From a virus, in IMG/VR virus record IMGVR_UViG_3300047491_000982, positions 1 to 30,383 of that record: DNA of 30,383 nucleotides. One strand, 5' to 3'. The position numbers and the translations under genes are program-made. The notes beneath the pieces were generated by a model. It had not been told where the DNA came from and did no database searches. It was given only the letters and a program-made list of their open reading frames with translations. Below are positions 1-6,680 of this stretch, piece after piece. Position 1 is the stretch's first letter. Each line of letters starts with the position of its first letter.

Positions 1-193
1 CTTCAGCCGTATTATAACTAAAAAAATTACTGTTGTTTAGCAGTAATTTAGTGATAAATCCTAAATACCCAACATTATTATTGGTTACAAGCAATGATTT
101 AAATTTCTGATAATCAGGATTGTTAAGGTCGATGTTGTGTACCTTTAATAATTTTTCTGCTTGTTGAACATTTTCTATAATAGATGACTTCAT
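1..193 (-). CDS. Unknown phage protein, 3' end cut by window edge
   Basis: The N-terminal 64 residues are visible; the gene runs off the left edge. It begins MKSSIIENVQQAEKLLKVHN and continues with a segment containing NNPDYQKF and GYLGFITKLL, which looks like a compact helical protein. The ATG at 191-193 is chosen because it is the first in-frame start and sits 17 nt after a GTATTTAT element. I do not recognise the family and propose no function. Confidence 0.7.
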   Translation of the reverse strand, partial: MKSSIIENVQQAEKLLKVHNIDLNNPDYQKFKSLLVTNNNVGYLGFITKLLLNNSNFFSYNTAE

Positions 194-210
194 AATAAAC
201 ACTATATAGA

Positions 211-218
211 ATAAATAC
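211..218 (-). promoter_or_regulatory. GTATTTAT element, possible second-class promoter
   Basis: On the minus strand GTATTTAT lies 17 nt upstream of the ATG at 193. The same octamer precedes three other start codons in the window (5714-5721, 12354-12361, and plus-strand 16507-16514) at 17-22 nt. None of these four genes has the TGTAAC-N16-CGTATA promoter immediately upstream. Its role as a promoter is inferred from position only. Confidence 0.4.
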
Positions 219-238
219 TTACATGAAAGTGTTTGGCT

Positions 239-517
239 TTATTCAATATAGTTTTTGTTTTTAACTTTAGCCGCCATAAATAATTGATTATCTAGTTCAG
301 ACACATAAAATAATTCACCATCGTTTACATGGTAATCATCATATGACATTTTGAAAACACTATGTGCTGTCAATAAAGTATCGACTTTAGGTGTGCAGAA
401 AATAAGTAATTTAAGTTTTAAATCAGTATTGTTATAAAATACCCATCCCTCATAAGGAGTTTCTTTTTCACATGAAAATGCGAAAAGAACAAGTATAATT
501 GTAATTATCTTTCTCAT
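239..517 (-). CDS. Small lipoprotein
   Basis: A 92-residue protein with a type II signal peptide: MRK, then the hydrophobic stretch IITIILVLFAFS, then the lipobox cysteine at residue 16 (FAFSC). It should be lipidated and exported after infection. The mature part contains WVFYNN and an acidic C-terminal half and has no domain I recognise. Phage lipoproteins of this size sometimes act in superinfection exclusion, but nothing here shows that. The ATG at 515-517 gives a complete signal peptide, which supports the start. Confidence 0.8.
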   Translation of the reverse strand: MRKIITIILVLFAFSCEKETPYEGWVFYNNTDLKLKLLIFCTPKVDTLLTAHSVFKMSYDDYHVNDGELFYVSELDNQLFMAAKVKNKNYIE

Positions 518-526
518 CTTTTAATA

Positions 527-838
527 TTATTGAAGCCATTCGCTGTAATTTCTTTTCTGATACATAATAAAAGGAATAATTTCTTTTATCTTCTCAGGAT
601 GATAAATATCTGTCTTACCTGCATATTGACACATATTAATAATTTCACTAATATCATCAATTTCTTTTGGTGCTACTTTGATAATTTTCTTATATGATTC
701 CCAATATTCGTCTTGTTCACAAAGCAATTTCCATAAAGGCTCAATATCTTCTTCTTTTTCAACTAATATTACGCCTTCATGTTTTCTAACCCATTGGGTA
801 TCACCAGTAAATTCTTTTGGTCTAATTAAAATTTTCAT
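527..838 (-). CDS. Unknown 103-residue protein
   Basis: Starts MKILIRPKEFTG; this ATG at 836-838 is preferred over a longer in-frame opening because the upstream gene ends at 840, giving a 1-nt gap typical of this genome. The middle is acidic (EKEEDIEPLW) and the C-terminus aromatic (YQKRNYSEWLQ). No signal peptide or membrane segment is visible. I do not recognise the family. It belongs to a tight run of small genes ending at 2028. Confidence 0.75.
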   Translation of the reverse strand: MKILIRPKEFTGDTQWVRKHEGVILVEKEEDIEPLWKLLCEQDEYWESYKKIIKVAPKEIDDISEIINMCQYAGKTDIYHPEKIKEIIPFIMYQKRNYSEWLQ

Positions 839-839
839 A

Positions 840-1106
840 TCAGTATAAATCTTCGCTATGTAATTTATTTCCTCTAACATCGTCAATATCCAATACTTGC
901 TTGGCTTTCAATGCGATTTTCAATGCTTCTTCCCTGTTGACGAATTTACCTTCGGAAGTTAAGAAACCTTGATGTTGTGGATTTCTTGATATATCTTTGG
1001 ATTGCCATAAAATATTATGATGTCTATGACCACAATAAATTAATGGTTGTCCTCCCATATCAACATCTTTGGGGTCATGTATTGCACTGCAAAGGATTCT
1101 TAACAT
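840..1106 (-). CDS. Conserved small phage protein (GHRHHNIL / GFLT-FVNREEA type)
   Basis: An 88-residue protein starting MLRILCSAIHDP at the ATG 1104-1106, immediately after the upstream stop at 1108. The block GQPLIYCGHRHHNILWQ, followed by QGFLTSEGKFVNREEALKIA, matches a pattern I know from many unrelated phage genomes, where an HRHH-type motif is followed by GF(L/W)T..G.FVNREEA. The function of that family is unknown. The clustered histidines and the cysteine could bind a metal; this is inference. Confidence 0.8.
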   Translation of the reverse strand: MLRILCSAIHDPKDVDMGGQPLIYCGHRHHNILWQSKDISRNPQHQGFLTSEGKFVNREEALKIALKAKQVLDIDDVRGNKLHSEDLY

Positions 1107-1107
1107 A

Positions 1108-1344
1108 TTATCTTTCAGTTTCTTGTCCACATTTAGAACATACGAAATTATCTTCATACATACCCGATGAACTGAATAGAAATGTATGAACACAATTTTT
1201 TCGAATTTCATTTAATTTAGAACCAATGCCACGCAATTTCCTTTCAGTTGTGCGATATTCTTCTTCCAGTGCAATTACTTCAAGATTGTCATGTCCAGTA
1301 TATTGCACGTTACGATTATAAGTGGGGAATTTTCTGTCGCTCAT
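1108..1344 (-). CDS. Small protein with C-terminal zinc-knuckle-like motif
   Basis: A 78-residue protein. Residues about 20-48 are charged and predicted helical (EVIALEEEYRTTERKLRGIG), probably a short coiled coil. The C-terminus has NCVHTF about 20 residues before NFVCSKCGQETER; the C, H and CxxC residues could form one zinc site. Such small zinc proteins are common among phage early genes, but no specific role can be assigned. It is separated by only 1 nt from both neighbours, so it is almost certainly co-transcribed. Confidence 0.75.
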   Translation of the reverse strand: MSDRKFPTYNRNVQYTGHDNLEVIALEEEYRTTERKLRGIGSKLNEIRKNCVHTFLFSSSGMYEDNFVCSKCGQETER

Positions 1345-1345
1345 A

Positions 1346-1612
1346 TCATTTTTGAATTAAATTAAAATTTACAATTTCTACAATTTTATTGTATTCCTTA
1401 TTCATCATTGCTAAATCTGTTGTGTAAATTTCATCAAAGGTATAACCTTTTGAATCTAAAACAGATACAATGCCAATATATCTTTTGTTCTTATAAAAAT
1501 AATCTCTTGGAGAATTACGTTTGGTTGGCTTATGTTTCTGTACCATTGACCATATTTGAAAGTCTTCAGCATCTTTGCAGATTACTGCAACAATTTTACC
1601 CATTTTATTCAT
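1346..1612 (-). CDS. Unknown 88-residue protein
   Basis: Begins MNKMGKIVAVICKDAEDF; a second ATG at 1601-1603 would remove only three residues. The alternation of a hydrophobic strand (GKIVAVICKD), helix (FQIWSMVQKH) and another strand (RYIGIVSVLDS) suggests a small alpha/beta fold, perhaps nucleotide-binding in style, but there is no P-loop or catalytic motif. The start overlaps the upstream stop as ATGA (1609-1612), indicating translational coupling. Confidence 0.75.
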   Translation of the reverse strand: MNKMGKIVAVICKDAEDFQIWSMVQKHKPTKRNSPRDYFYKNKRYIGIVSVLDSKGYTFDEIYTTDLAMMNKEYNKIVEIVNFNLIQK

Positions 1613-2028
1613 TTCTTTCCGAATTTTGCTATAACATTTTCTGCCTTACTCATATCACCACGATATGAAAAATGATGTCGGGAATCAAGCAATTCTTGCA
1701 ATGCTTTTATGGTTTCAGGATGTTCTTTAGCCAGTTTAGTCTCTCTACAAGCAACCTTTATTAACCACTGGTATTTCTTCGTTTCACTATCACGTTTTGC
1801 TTTTTCACCTTTTTTTTGTGCAGTTGAAAGCATTTTACGATAGTCTTTGTTGGCACGTATTTCTTCTTCGCTTAAACCAGTTTTTACTTTAAGTTGTCTA
1901 AGCACTTTTGCTTCATCCTTATTTGGATAATGCTTGGTTGGATCATGGGCAATCTTACCTGCCTTTCTTCCTGAAACATAACTACCATTATAGTAGTCTT
2001 CTTCTTCATATTCTACAAAAAATCCCAT
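1609..2028 (-). CDS. Unknown basic helical protein, 139 residues
   Basis: The N-terminus MGFFVEYEEEDYYNGSYVSG is acidic and aromatic; the rest is strongly basic and helical, with RKMLSTAQKKGEKAKRDSET and KKYQWLIKVACRETKLAKEH. The charge pattern would suit nucleic-acid or ribosome binding, but there is no recognised domain. It overlaps the next gene by 4 nt (ATGA). Confidence 0.75.
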   Translation of the reverse strand: MGFFVEYEEEDYYNGSYVSGRKAGKIAHDPTKHYPNKDEAKVLRQLKVKTGLSEEEIRANKDYRKMLSTAQKKGEKAKRDSETKKYQWLIKVACRETKLAKEHPETIKALQELLDSRHHFSYRGDMSKAENVIAKFGKK

Positions 2029-2032
2029 GACT

Positions 2033-2239
2033 TTATTTATATTTAACCCATTTTTTAATTAATTCCTTATCACTTCGTTTATCAAGCGGAAATGAATCAA
2101 CTTTAACAAATCCACACCATCCTTTGAGTGGCATGATGTATGCTTCTTTCCTCTTACATCTTTTACAAATTCTTTTCGATGGATAAGGTACTAAATTGTT
2201 TCGCCAGTTATGACCGAATATGCTACATATTAAACCCAT
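2033..2239 (-). CDS. Small zinc-binding protein, DUF1660-like
   Basis: A 68-residue protein starting MGLICSIFGHNWRNN. The arrangement C-x3-GH-x-W followed by RICKRCKRK matches the general pattern of the DUF1660 family of short phage/prophage proteins: one Cys and one His near the N-terminus and a CxxC about 20 residues on. The family function is unknown. The ATG at 2237-2239 is preferred because it starts the conserved motif and lies 20 nt after the promoter-like element at 2260-2287; a longer ORF upstream would run through that element. Confidence 0.75.
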   Translation of the reverse strand: MGLICSIFGHNWRNNLVPYPSKRICKRCKRKEAYIMPLKGWCGFVKVDSFPLDKRSDKELIKKWVKYK

Positions 2240-2259
2240 AATATTAGTTTTAATACAAA

Positions 2260-2287
2260 TATACGTATAAAATCTAGAATATGTTAC
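2260..2287 (-). promoter_or_regulatory. Promoter-like element, TGTAAC-N16-CGTATA (copy 1)
   Basis: On the minus strand the -35-like box is complementary to 2282-2287 and the CGTATA box to 2260-2265, with exactly 16 nt between. It lies directly behind the stop codon of the gene at 2289 and 20 nt ahead of the start at 2239. It is one of 11 copies with identical spacing. Confidence 0.8.
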
Positions 2288-2288
2288 A

Positions 2289-2615
2289 TTAATTCTTGCA
2301 GATTTTGAAAAGCACAGGCAATCCACTTTCAGATACTGGTCTGTTTTCGTCAACAAAATATTCAGTCCCAAGTTCATCTAAATTAAAAGTAACCAATGTC
2401 ATGGTATCAATTTCAGTACCATCCTCAGTTACAATATATTCATCGTTATCAACAAGACCATAGAATATTTCATCATTTTCCTCACGTTTTCTTCCAGATG
2501 TATATGTTTCAGGAAGAAAACCAAGTTCTTTCAGATTTTCGATAATTCTGCCTTCACGTTTTTTATTAATTTTTTTGGCGTTATCACGTTGAATTTGAAT
2601 CCAGTCAGTTTTCAT
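2289..2615 (-). CDS. Unknown acidic 108-residue protein
   Basis: Starts MKTDWIQIQRDNAKKINKKR with a basic N-terminal helix, then becomes acidic with DNDEYIVTEDGTEIDTMTLV and DELGTEYFVDENRPVSESG. No signal peptide, membrane segment or known motif. Its stop codon (2289-2291) touches the promoter-like element for the next gene. Confidence 0.7.
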   Translation of the reverse strand: MKTDWIQIQRDNAKKINKKREGRIIENLKELGFLPETYTSGRKREENDEIFYGLVDNDEYIVTEDGTEIDTMTLVTFNLDELGTEYFVDENRPVSESGLPVLFKICKN

Positions 2616-2626
2616 ATATTTTTAAT

Positions 2627-2893
2627 TTAAAAATACATCCTTAGTTTTTTATGTGTTTTAAGTAGTTTCTTTTCCAACTTTTCAATTGAAAATTCTTTAT
2701 TTGAAACACATTCAGTTATTTTACAAACGGTTATCCATTTGCTTCTGCGTTTGAAGAAACAGTTGTATCTAACTAAATACTGTAATTCCAGTATAACAGT
2801 AACGTTATTTATGTTATCATTACATCCACCGTTTGGATTAATGTATTCGAAAATTCTGCTTCTGCTGTTTAAATCTTTAATTCTTATTGCCAT
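2627..2893 (-). CDS. Unknown 88-residue basic protein
   Basis: The preferred start is MAIRIKDLNSRSRIFEYINP at 2891-2893. A longer in-frame opening to 2980 adds a hydrophobic segment that runs through hairpin-rich and promoter-like sequence and looks spurious. The body has GGCNDNINNV and a basic patch (FFKRRSKW) and ends in a lysine-rich helix. No family recognised. A loose copy of the promoter element lies 9 nt upstream. Confidence 0.65.
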   Translation of the reverse strand: MAIRIKDLNSRSRIFEYINPNGGCNDNINNVTVILELQYLVRYNCFFKRRSKWITVCKITECVSNKEFSIEKLEKKLLKTHKKLRMYF

Positions 2894-2902
2894 ATTTTTA
2901 TG

Positions 2903-2932
2903 TATACGATTAGTCTGTATAAAAAAAGTCAC
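2903..2932 (-). promoter_or_regulatory. Degenerate copy of the promoter-like element
   Basis: The minus strand has CGTATA (complement of 2903-2908) preceded at 18 nt by GTGACT (complement of 2927-2932), instead of TGTAAC at 16 nt. The position, 9 nt ahead of the start at 2893, fits a promoter. The imperfect upstream box and spacing make it much weaker than the other 11 copies. Confidence 0.35.
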
Positions 2933-3273
2933 TTGATGATAAGGTGGTATAGATAAAGACAAATTCACCGACAAAAACACAGACCTCTCTCCACATCAAG
3001 GGCAAAGACAAATACTAAGTCTTGTTTGTGAACCAATTATCTCGAAAGTAACTTGTTTCACTACATGGTCTTTTTGTGAAAAGCCATAAAAAACTTTAGT
3101 TTTGTGGAAAGAGCGAGAAATGTGCCACTATGGCGAACCATAGTCTAGCGCATCATAAATTAACTTGTCGTTAAAGAATAAATTTCTTTATAGTATATTA
3201 TTTAGAACCTTATCACCAAGTGTGAAGAAAGATAGACTAGGCTTGTGCTTTGTCTATCTCTCACCTTAGTATT
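2933..3273. ncRNA. Gene-free hairpin-rich stretch, candidate structured RNA
   Basis: About 340 bases without a convincing ORF, in a genome where genes normally touch. Several simple hairpins follow one another: 3005-3023 (AAGAC/GTCTT), 3067-3085 (GG-CTTTT/AAAAG-CC with one bulge), 3090-3103 (AAAAC/GTTTT), 3127-3144 (perfect 7-bp stem ACTATGG/CCATAGT with a 4-nt loop) and 3230-3259 (8-bp stem). An outer 5-bp stem around the 3127-3144 hairpin (TGTGC/GCGCA) pairs with a G-U only on plus-strand RNA, so the strand is unclear. It could be an RNA gene, a long 3' untranslated region of the 3274-4203 gene, or a DNA-level site. Confidence 0.45.
3230..3259 (-). terminator. Possible terminator hairpin after the 309-residue gene
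   Basis: AGATAGAC at 3230-3237 pairs perfectly with GTCTATCT at 3252-3259, leaving a 14-nt loop. On the minus strand the stem begins about 14 nt after the stop codon at 3274 and is followed by TTCTTC. The stem is AT-rich and the T-run is short and interrupted, so it is a weak candidate. Confidence 0.35.
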
Positions 3274-4203
3274 TTATTCTTCTGTTGAAGATAATTGACT
3301 CAAGAAAGTATCAACCGTTTCTTGGAAACGTGCATCAACTTTGATTCGCATGGAAGCGATTTCTTTGATCTTCGCCTGACGATTCTTCTCAAACTCATTA
3401 CGAGCCTGTTGAAGTGCTTCGCCATACGCTTTCACTGCGTTTTGGTACTCAGTGCGCAGAACTTGATTCTGCTTTTCTGCATCAGCAGATGCATCGGCAT
3501 TCACCTTTGCAATACGTGCATTTTCCTCTGTCGTAAGGTTCTTAACCTTCGCCTTGAAGTAATTCACGGTCTGTTCATGCTTTCTATGAATTGCTGCGAA
3601 TTCTTCATGAACATTAAGCAATTCTTCTGAAGTGTGATGCACTTTGATTTTGACAGGCGTTTTCACACCATCTTTAATTGTCATCCATTCAATGGATGGG
3701 ATGGTCGGGAGTTCGCTCCTCAACCTGTCAAGAGGGGAACGTTGGTGAATGAACTGACCAACATGGGAAGCATATGCTTCTGCTTCAGTATACTGAGCAA
3801 TCTCAGCAACCGTAAGTTGCTCCCAACCAAAGGTTTCGTCAACCTGCGGTAAGACCTCTGCCTTTACCATTTTGGGTTCAACAGGCATTTCGCCATCCCA
3901 AATAGCCTTTTCCAACTTGGCTTTGATAAGCATTTCATCCTTTGCCTTGATGTTTTCCATCAAGAATGCCTGACAAGCATGAAGTTTACACTTTTCTTCA
4001 ATCAAGCCAACTACGTTACTAGGCAACCTAACGCCTTTGACCGTAACATAGTCAGTGCCATCAACCTCAACACTTTTTTCATAGTTGTTAACGGTTGACA
4101 ACAAATTTGTGATTTCACCTGCTCTTTGATTACAAAGATTAGAGATTGATTGTGCTTGGGAAAGGCTAAGACCTTGGTTCGGGGTGAGTGAATTTTTCTT
4201 CAT
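3274..4203 (-). CDS. Conserved coiled-coil phage protein, 309 residues
   Basis: Starts MKKNSLTPNQGLSLSQAQSI and continues SNLCNQRAGEI. The C-terminal third (about residues 205-300) is a long, charged, alanine-rich helix including NADASADAEKQNQ and ALQQARNEFEKNRQ, a probable coiled coil. No enzyme motif is visible and I cannot name the family. Two things stand out: its bases are visibly more G+C-rich than neighbouring genes, and it is isolated, with a 93-nt leader (4204-4296) and about 340 nt of gene-free sequence behind it. That is what a highly expressed or separately controlled protein would look like, or a gene from a different source. Confidence 0.85.
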   Translation of the reverse strand: MKKNSLTPNQGLSLSQAQSISNLCNQRAGEITNLLSTVNNYEKSVEVDGTDYVTVKGVRLPSNVVGLIEEKCKLHACQAFLMENIKAKDEMLIKAKLEKAIWDGEMPVEPKMVKAEVLPQVDETFGWEQLTVAEIAQYTEAEAYASHVGQFIHQRSPLDRLRSELPTIPSIEWMTIKDGVKTPVKIKVHHTSEELLNVHEEFAAIHRKHEQTVNYFKAKVKNLTTEENARIAKVNADASADAEKQNQVLRTEYQNAVKAYGEALQQARNEFEKNRQAKIKEIASMRIKVDARFQETVDTFLSQLSSTEE

Positions 4204-4296
4204 GATTTTCAGTATTAAATTTTACAGTTATTATTTAATCAAATTTTCTTCGACAAATCTAATTCATTTTTTTATATCCTGCAAGAGTTTTTCAAA

Positions 4297-4641
4297 TTAT
4301 TTTTTATTTTTTTTGAAAATAAAAAATGGTTCATAGGATTCATTGTATGCAGGTCTACCATATTCCACCTTCCAACCTGCATTACGATATATTTCTTCGA
4401 AATCCATATAGTGTTTATCAAAAATTTCATGACGTTTAATTTGAAAATCTTCTTCATTATATCCACTTATTATGGCACTTAGATATCTGTTTATGATTTC
4501 ATCCTGTTTAATAGTTGCTCTACTACCATCCCATTTTTCAACAATTAATTCATTAACTGCATTAATGATTTCATCAGGAATTTGATTAAGTTTCAATTCT
4601 GTAATATCTTCAGGCTTGATAGGTAATACTTTATTTTCCAT
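4297..4641 (-). CDS. Unknown protein, tandem paralogue A
   Basis: A 114-residue acidic helical protein starting MENKVLPIKPEDITELKLNQ. It shares its layout with the next gene (4645-4983): an N-terminal IKPEDI/IKAEEI, then AVNELI/AVNNLL, an EII..YL helix, a FEEIYRNAGW/FEEFFEDYW block and a C-terminal YEPFFIF/YEPYYMF. The two are about the same length and 3 nt apart, so they arose by tandem duplication. No catalytic motif is recognised. Confidence 0.75.
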   Translation of the reverse strand: MENKVLPIKPEDITELKLNQIPDEIINAVNELIVEKWDGSRATIKQDEIINRYLSAIISGYNEEDFQIKRHEIFDKHYMDFEEIYRNAGWKVEYGRPAYNESYEPFFIFKKNKK

Positions 4642-4644
4642 TTT

Positions 4645-4983
4645 TTAATTTATATTAGTAAACATATAATACGGTTCATACATATTATCAACAGGTTCAA
4701 TTTCAGCAATATATAAAATTTCCCAATAATCTTCAAAAAATTCTTCAAATGCCAACATGCCATTGGCTTTTTCATAAATTGCTTTACGTATTTCACGTGT
4801 ATCATCCTGACCAGTTACTTTCAAGTATTCAGCAATTATTTCAGATTCTTTGATAACAGCAATACTAACATAGTCATCATAATTTTTCCTCAATAAATTA
4901 TTAACCGCCTGACACATCAATTCTCTTGATAATATTTGCAGACCTTTAACAATTTCTTCAGCCTTAATCGGTTTTATTTCCAT
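4645..4983 (-). CDS. Unknown protein, tandem paralogue B
   Basis: A 112-residue protein starting MEIKPIKAEEIVKGLQILSR. It is the divergent tandem copy of the gene at 4297-4641; the same blocks occur in the same order, ending NMYEPYYMFTNIN. The retained C-terminal Y-E-P-aromatic motif is the best-conserved part and is probably functionally important. Function unknown. Confidence 0.75.
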   Translation of the reverse strand: MEIKPIKAEEIVKGLQILSRELMCQAVNNLLRKNYDDYVSIAVIKESEIIAEYLKVTGQDDTREIRKAIYEKANGMLAFEEFFEDYWEILYIAEIEPVDNMYEPYYMFTNIN

Positions 4984-4993
4984 AGAATTTTAA

Positions 4994-5152
4994 TTAACAA
5001 TATGTGTAATACCATCCCAAGTTGTGATACTCAAGTAATTCAGGATATTTTTCCAAAAAACCATCAATCACTGGTTTTGCTTCTTCGTCATTCATATGAA
5101 ATGTTGCACAACGAATGTTTTCGATTATTTCTTCAAGTTGTTCAGTGCTCAT
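4994..5152 (-). CDS. Unknown 52-residue protein
   Basis: Begins MSTEQLEEIIENIRCATFHM and ends HNLGWYYTYC. The ATG at 5150-5152 overlaps the preceding stop as ATGA, and the gene fills the gap between two other genes exactly, which supports it as real. It is mostly acidic and helical. Function unknown. Confidence 0.65.
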   Translation of the reverse strand: MSTEQLEEIIENIRCATFHMNDEEAKPVIDGFLEKYPELLEYHNLGWYYTYC

Positions 5153-5445
5153 TTGAATTTGATTTTAATTGTATCGGTAGGTATGGTAGAATCCTCTAAC
5201 CAAGGTGATTTAGTCCATACAAACGTGCTATCGTTTATTTTTCTAATTCTTACATCACCATTGAGTGCATACACTTGTCCTTGAGCATAGCAATTTTCCA
5301 TTGCTTTCTTAACAGCAGTTGCAAGTTCATATGCTTCTTTACGAATTTGTTCATCCCTTTTTTCGCTGACTTTATATGCAACGAAAAATATTGCCAATAA
5401 GATAAAACATAAGATAATGAGTTGAAATTTTGCACTTCTATCCAT
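5149..5445 (-). CDS. Small membrane-anchored protein
   Basis: A 98-residue protein. Residues about 8-25 (LIILCFILLAIFFVAYKV) form one transmembrane segment near the N-terminus, followed by a basic and acidic helix (SEKRDEQIRKEAYELATAVK), so the C-terminal part probably lies on one side of the inner membrane. The C-terminus looks like beta strands (DSTFVWTKSPW). It sits behind promoter copy 2 (5469-5496) with a 23-nt leader. No family assigned. Confidence 0.75.
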   Translation of the reverse strand: MDRSAKFQLIILCFILLAIFFVAYKVSEKRDEQIRKEAYELATAVKKAMENCYAQGQVYALNGDVRIRKINDSTFVWTKSPWLEDSTIPTDTIKIKFK

Positions 5446-5468
5446 AATAAGTTTTATTTGATATTTAT

Positions 5469-5496
5469 TATACGAAAGATAAGTTGAAAAGGTTAC
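5469..5496 (-). promoter_or_regulatory. Promoter-like element (copy 2)
   Basis: The minus strand has GTAACC opposite 5491-5496 and CGTATA opposite 5469-5474, extended to CGTATAAT, with 16 nt between. It lies in the clean 63-nt gap between the stop at 5509 and the start at 5445, so it is not constrained by coding sequence. Confidence 0.8.
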
Positions 5497-5508
5497 AGAA
5501 AAAGTAAA

Positions 5509-5694
5509 TTATTTTTCGTTGTGTTCTCTTTGATATCTAATATATTGAATAGTACCAGTAATTGCCACAAATCCAAAAATAATCGTACAGATGAATCCCC
5601 ATAAGTTATTATTGGGTTCTACCATTGTCATATATGCTGAGTAAATATATATGATTAAACATACTATATATATGCAAATCCATAAAATTTTCAT
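5509..5694 (-). CDS. Small protein with two transmembrane segments
   Basis: A 61-residue protein. Two hydrophobic helices (residues about 3-22, ILWICIYIVCLIIYIYSAYM, and 33-51, GFICTIIFGFVAITGTIQY) are joined by a short polar loop (MVEPNNN), and the tail is basic (YIRYQREHNEK). It is an integral inner-membrane protein with both ends probably in the cytoplasm. Function unknown. A GTATTTAT element lies 19 nt upstream of its start. Confidence 0.7.
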   Translation of the reverse strand: MKILWICIYIVCLIIYIYSAYMTMVEPNNNLWGFICTIIFGFVAITGTIQYIRYQREHNEK

Positions 5695-5713
5695 GTAAAA
5701 TAGTGTTTATCAT

Positions 5714-5721
5714 ATAAATAC
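5714..5721 (-). promoter_or_regulatory. GTATTTAT element
   Basis: Minus-strand GTATTTAT lies 19 nt before the ATG at 5694, in the gap between 5694 and 5732. It resembles the elements before the gene at 193 and both homing endonuclease units. Confidence 0.4.
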
Positions 5722-5731
5722 TGGTTTTAAT

Positions 5732-5938
5732 TTATTTATCCAATAATAAGTTCAGTGCTTCTTTTAGCAACGCAAGATGTTTCTGTTCTTGCAATATGTA
5801 TTCATTTATGGTCATGTTAAGATGTTTTTCATCTATCTTGAGCATATAATGAAGTTCTTCTTCTTTTTCCATGACAATTTTCATCAGTTCAGTAGTCTTT
5901 ACGTGATGAACTTGTCTCATTCTATTTTTTATATTCAT
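5732..5938 (-). CDS. Small helical protein, 68 residues
   Basis: Starts MNIKNRMRQVHHVKTTELMK; the remainder is one long charged helix (KIVMEKEEELHYMLK and EYILQEQKHLALLKEALNLL) and probably forms a coiled coil or helical hairpin. No motif recognised. The start overlaps the stop of the next upstream gene as ATGA. Confidence 0.65.
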   Translation of the reverse strand: MNIKNRMRQVHHVKTTELMKIVMEKEEELHYMLKIDEKHLNMTINEYILQEQKHLALLKEALNLLLDK

Positions 5939-6096
5939 TTCAGGTATTTTCTTAAAAGTTTTTTTGCGTTTAACCTGTCTCTCTTTTTACTTTTAACAGT
6001 ACCGATTTCAACCTCCCACCAATTTACCCAACCTTTTCGTGGGTGATTATCGGTATAGTTGTAAAGCAACTTGTTTCTTAATCCGTATGGTTTCAT
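5935..6096 (-). CDS. Very basic 53-residue protein
   Basis: Starts MKPYGLRNKLLYNYTDNHPR and contains KGWVNWWEVEIG; the C-terminal 20 residues are almost all lysine, arginine or leucine (KSKKRDRLNAKKLLRKYLK). It exactly fills the gap between two genes, with a 1-nt overlap upstream (TAATG) and a 4-nt overlap downstream (ATGA), strong support despite its size. The high positive charge suggests nucleic-acid binding; this is inference. Confidence 0.7.
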   Translation of the reverse strand: MKPYGLRNKLLYNYTDNHPRKGWVNWWEVEIGTVKSKKRDRLNAKKLLRKYLK

Positions 6097-6626
6097 TATA
6101 CAAATGATGATTTCATGGTTCTGATTGCCTGAATTTCATCAGGTAATATCATTGCAGTAAAACCGCTTGATTGATAGAAATTAACCTCATCCCCATCTTC
6201 ATCATATTTGCCATCTTTTAATCTCTTACAAAAAACACGATGACCATCAGGATAATAATCATTAAACATTGCCATACCACCGCCTTCATAAGACGTTTTG
6301 ATTACAACGAATTCACCGCCTTCAAGAACAAATTCTTTTGGAGTGGGATTGGGAAGAATTGCATCGATGAATTTCGTTGCAGTTGCGTCAGACATTTTAT
6401 GTCCAAGACGAAAATCAAATGAATGAATAATGTCTTTCACCAAAGATTTTTTATCGGATTCAATATGCGTTCTATTGAAATGCCTTTCGCCAATTTTAAT
6501 CTCGTGATTGGTTAACTCATCGCTTAATGGTTTATTGCTATACACAAACATTGCAGGAATTTTTCCATACACTTTCATTCCATTTTCAAGTTTGATAACA
6601 TCACCTTCCTTCAGTAAATTTTTCAT
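6096..6626 (-). CDS. Unknown 176-residue protein
   Basis: Begins MKNLLKEGDVIKLENGMKVY, suggesting a small beta-barrel-like N-terminus (EGDVIKLENG-MKVYGKIP). A second beta-rich block occurs near residues 99-150 (EFVVIKTSYEGGGMAMFNDY, with PDGHRVFCKRLKDGKYDEDG). Short homologues with this KEGDVI start are common in large phages but have no known function. It is the last gene transcribed before promoter copy 3 upstream. Confidence 0.75.
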   Translation of the reverse strand: MKNLLKEGDVIKLENGMKVYGKIPAMFVYSNKPLSDELTNHEIKIGERHFNRTHIESDKKSLVKDIIHSFDFRLGHKMSDATATKFIDAILPNPTPKEFVLEGGEFVVIKTSYEGGGMAMFNDYYPDGHRVFCKRLKDGKYDEDGDEVNFYQSSGFTAMILPDEIQAIRTMKSSFV

Positions 6627-6652
6627 ATCAATTTTTATTAAGTTATATTGAT

Positions 6653-6680
6653 TATACGTAAATGAATTATAAATTGTTAC
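6653..6680 (-). promoter_or_regulatory. Promoter-like element (copy 3), overlaps the 3' end of the glycosylase gene
   Basis: The minus strand has GTAACA (opposite 6675-6680) then 16 nt then CGTATA (opposite 6653-6658). The upstream gene stops at 6667-6669, inside the element, so the -35-like box is coding sequence and spells the terminal residues CNN of that protein. It drives the gene starting at 6626. Confidence 0.8.

Noticed and set aside
2908-2995. Short ORF starting MWREVCVFVGEF on the minus strand
   Set aside because: Only 28 codons, runs through the loose promoter copy and hairpin region, and starts with no supporting context.
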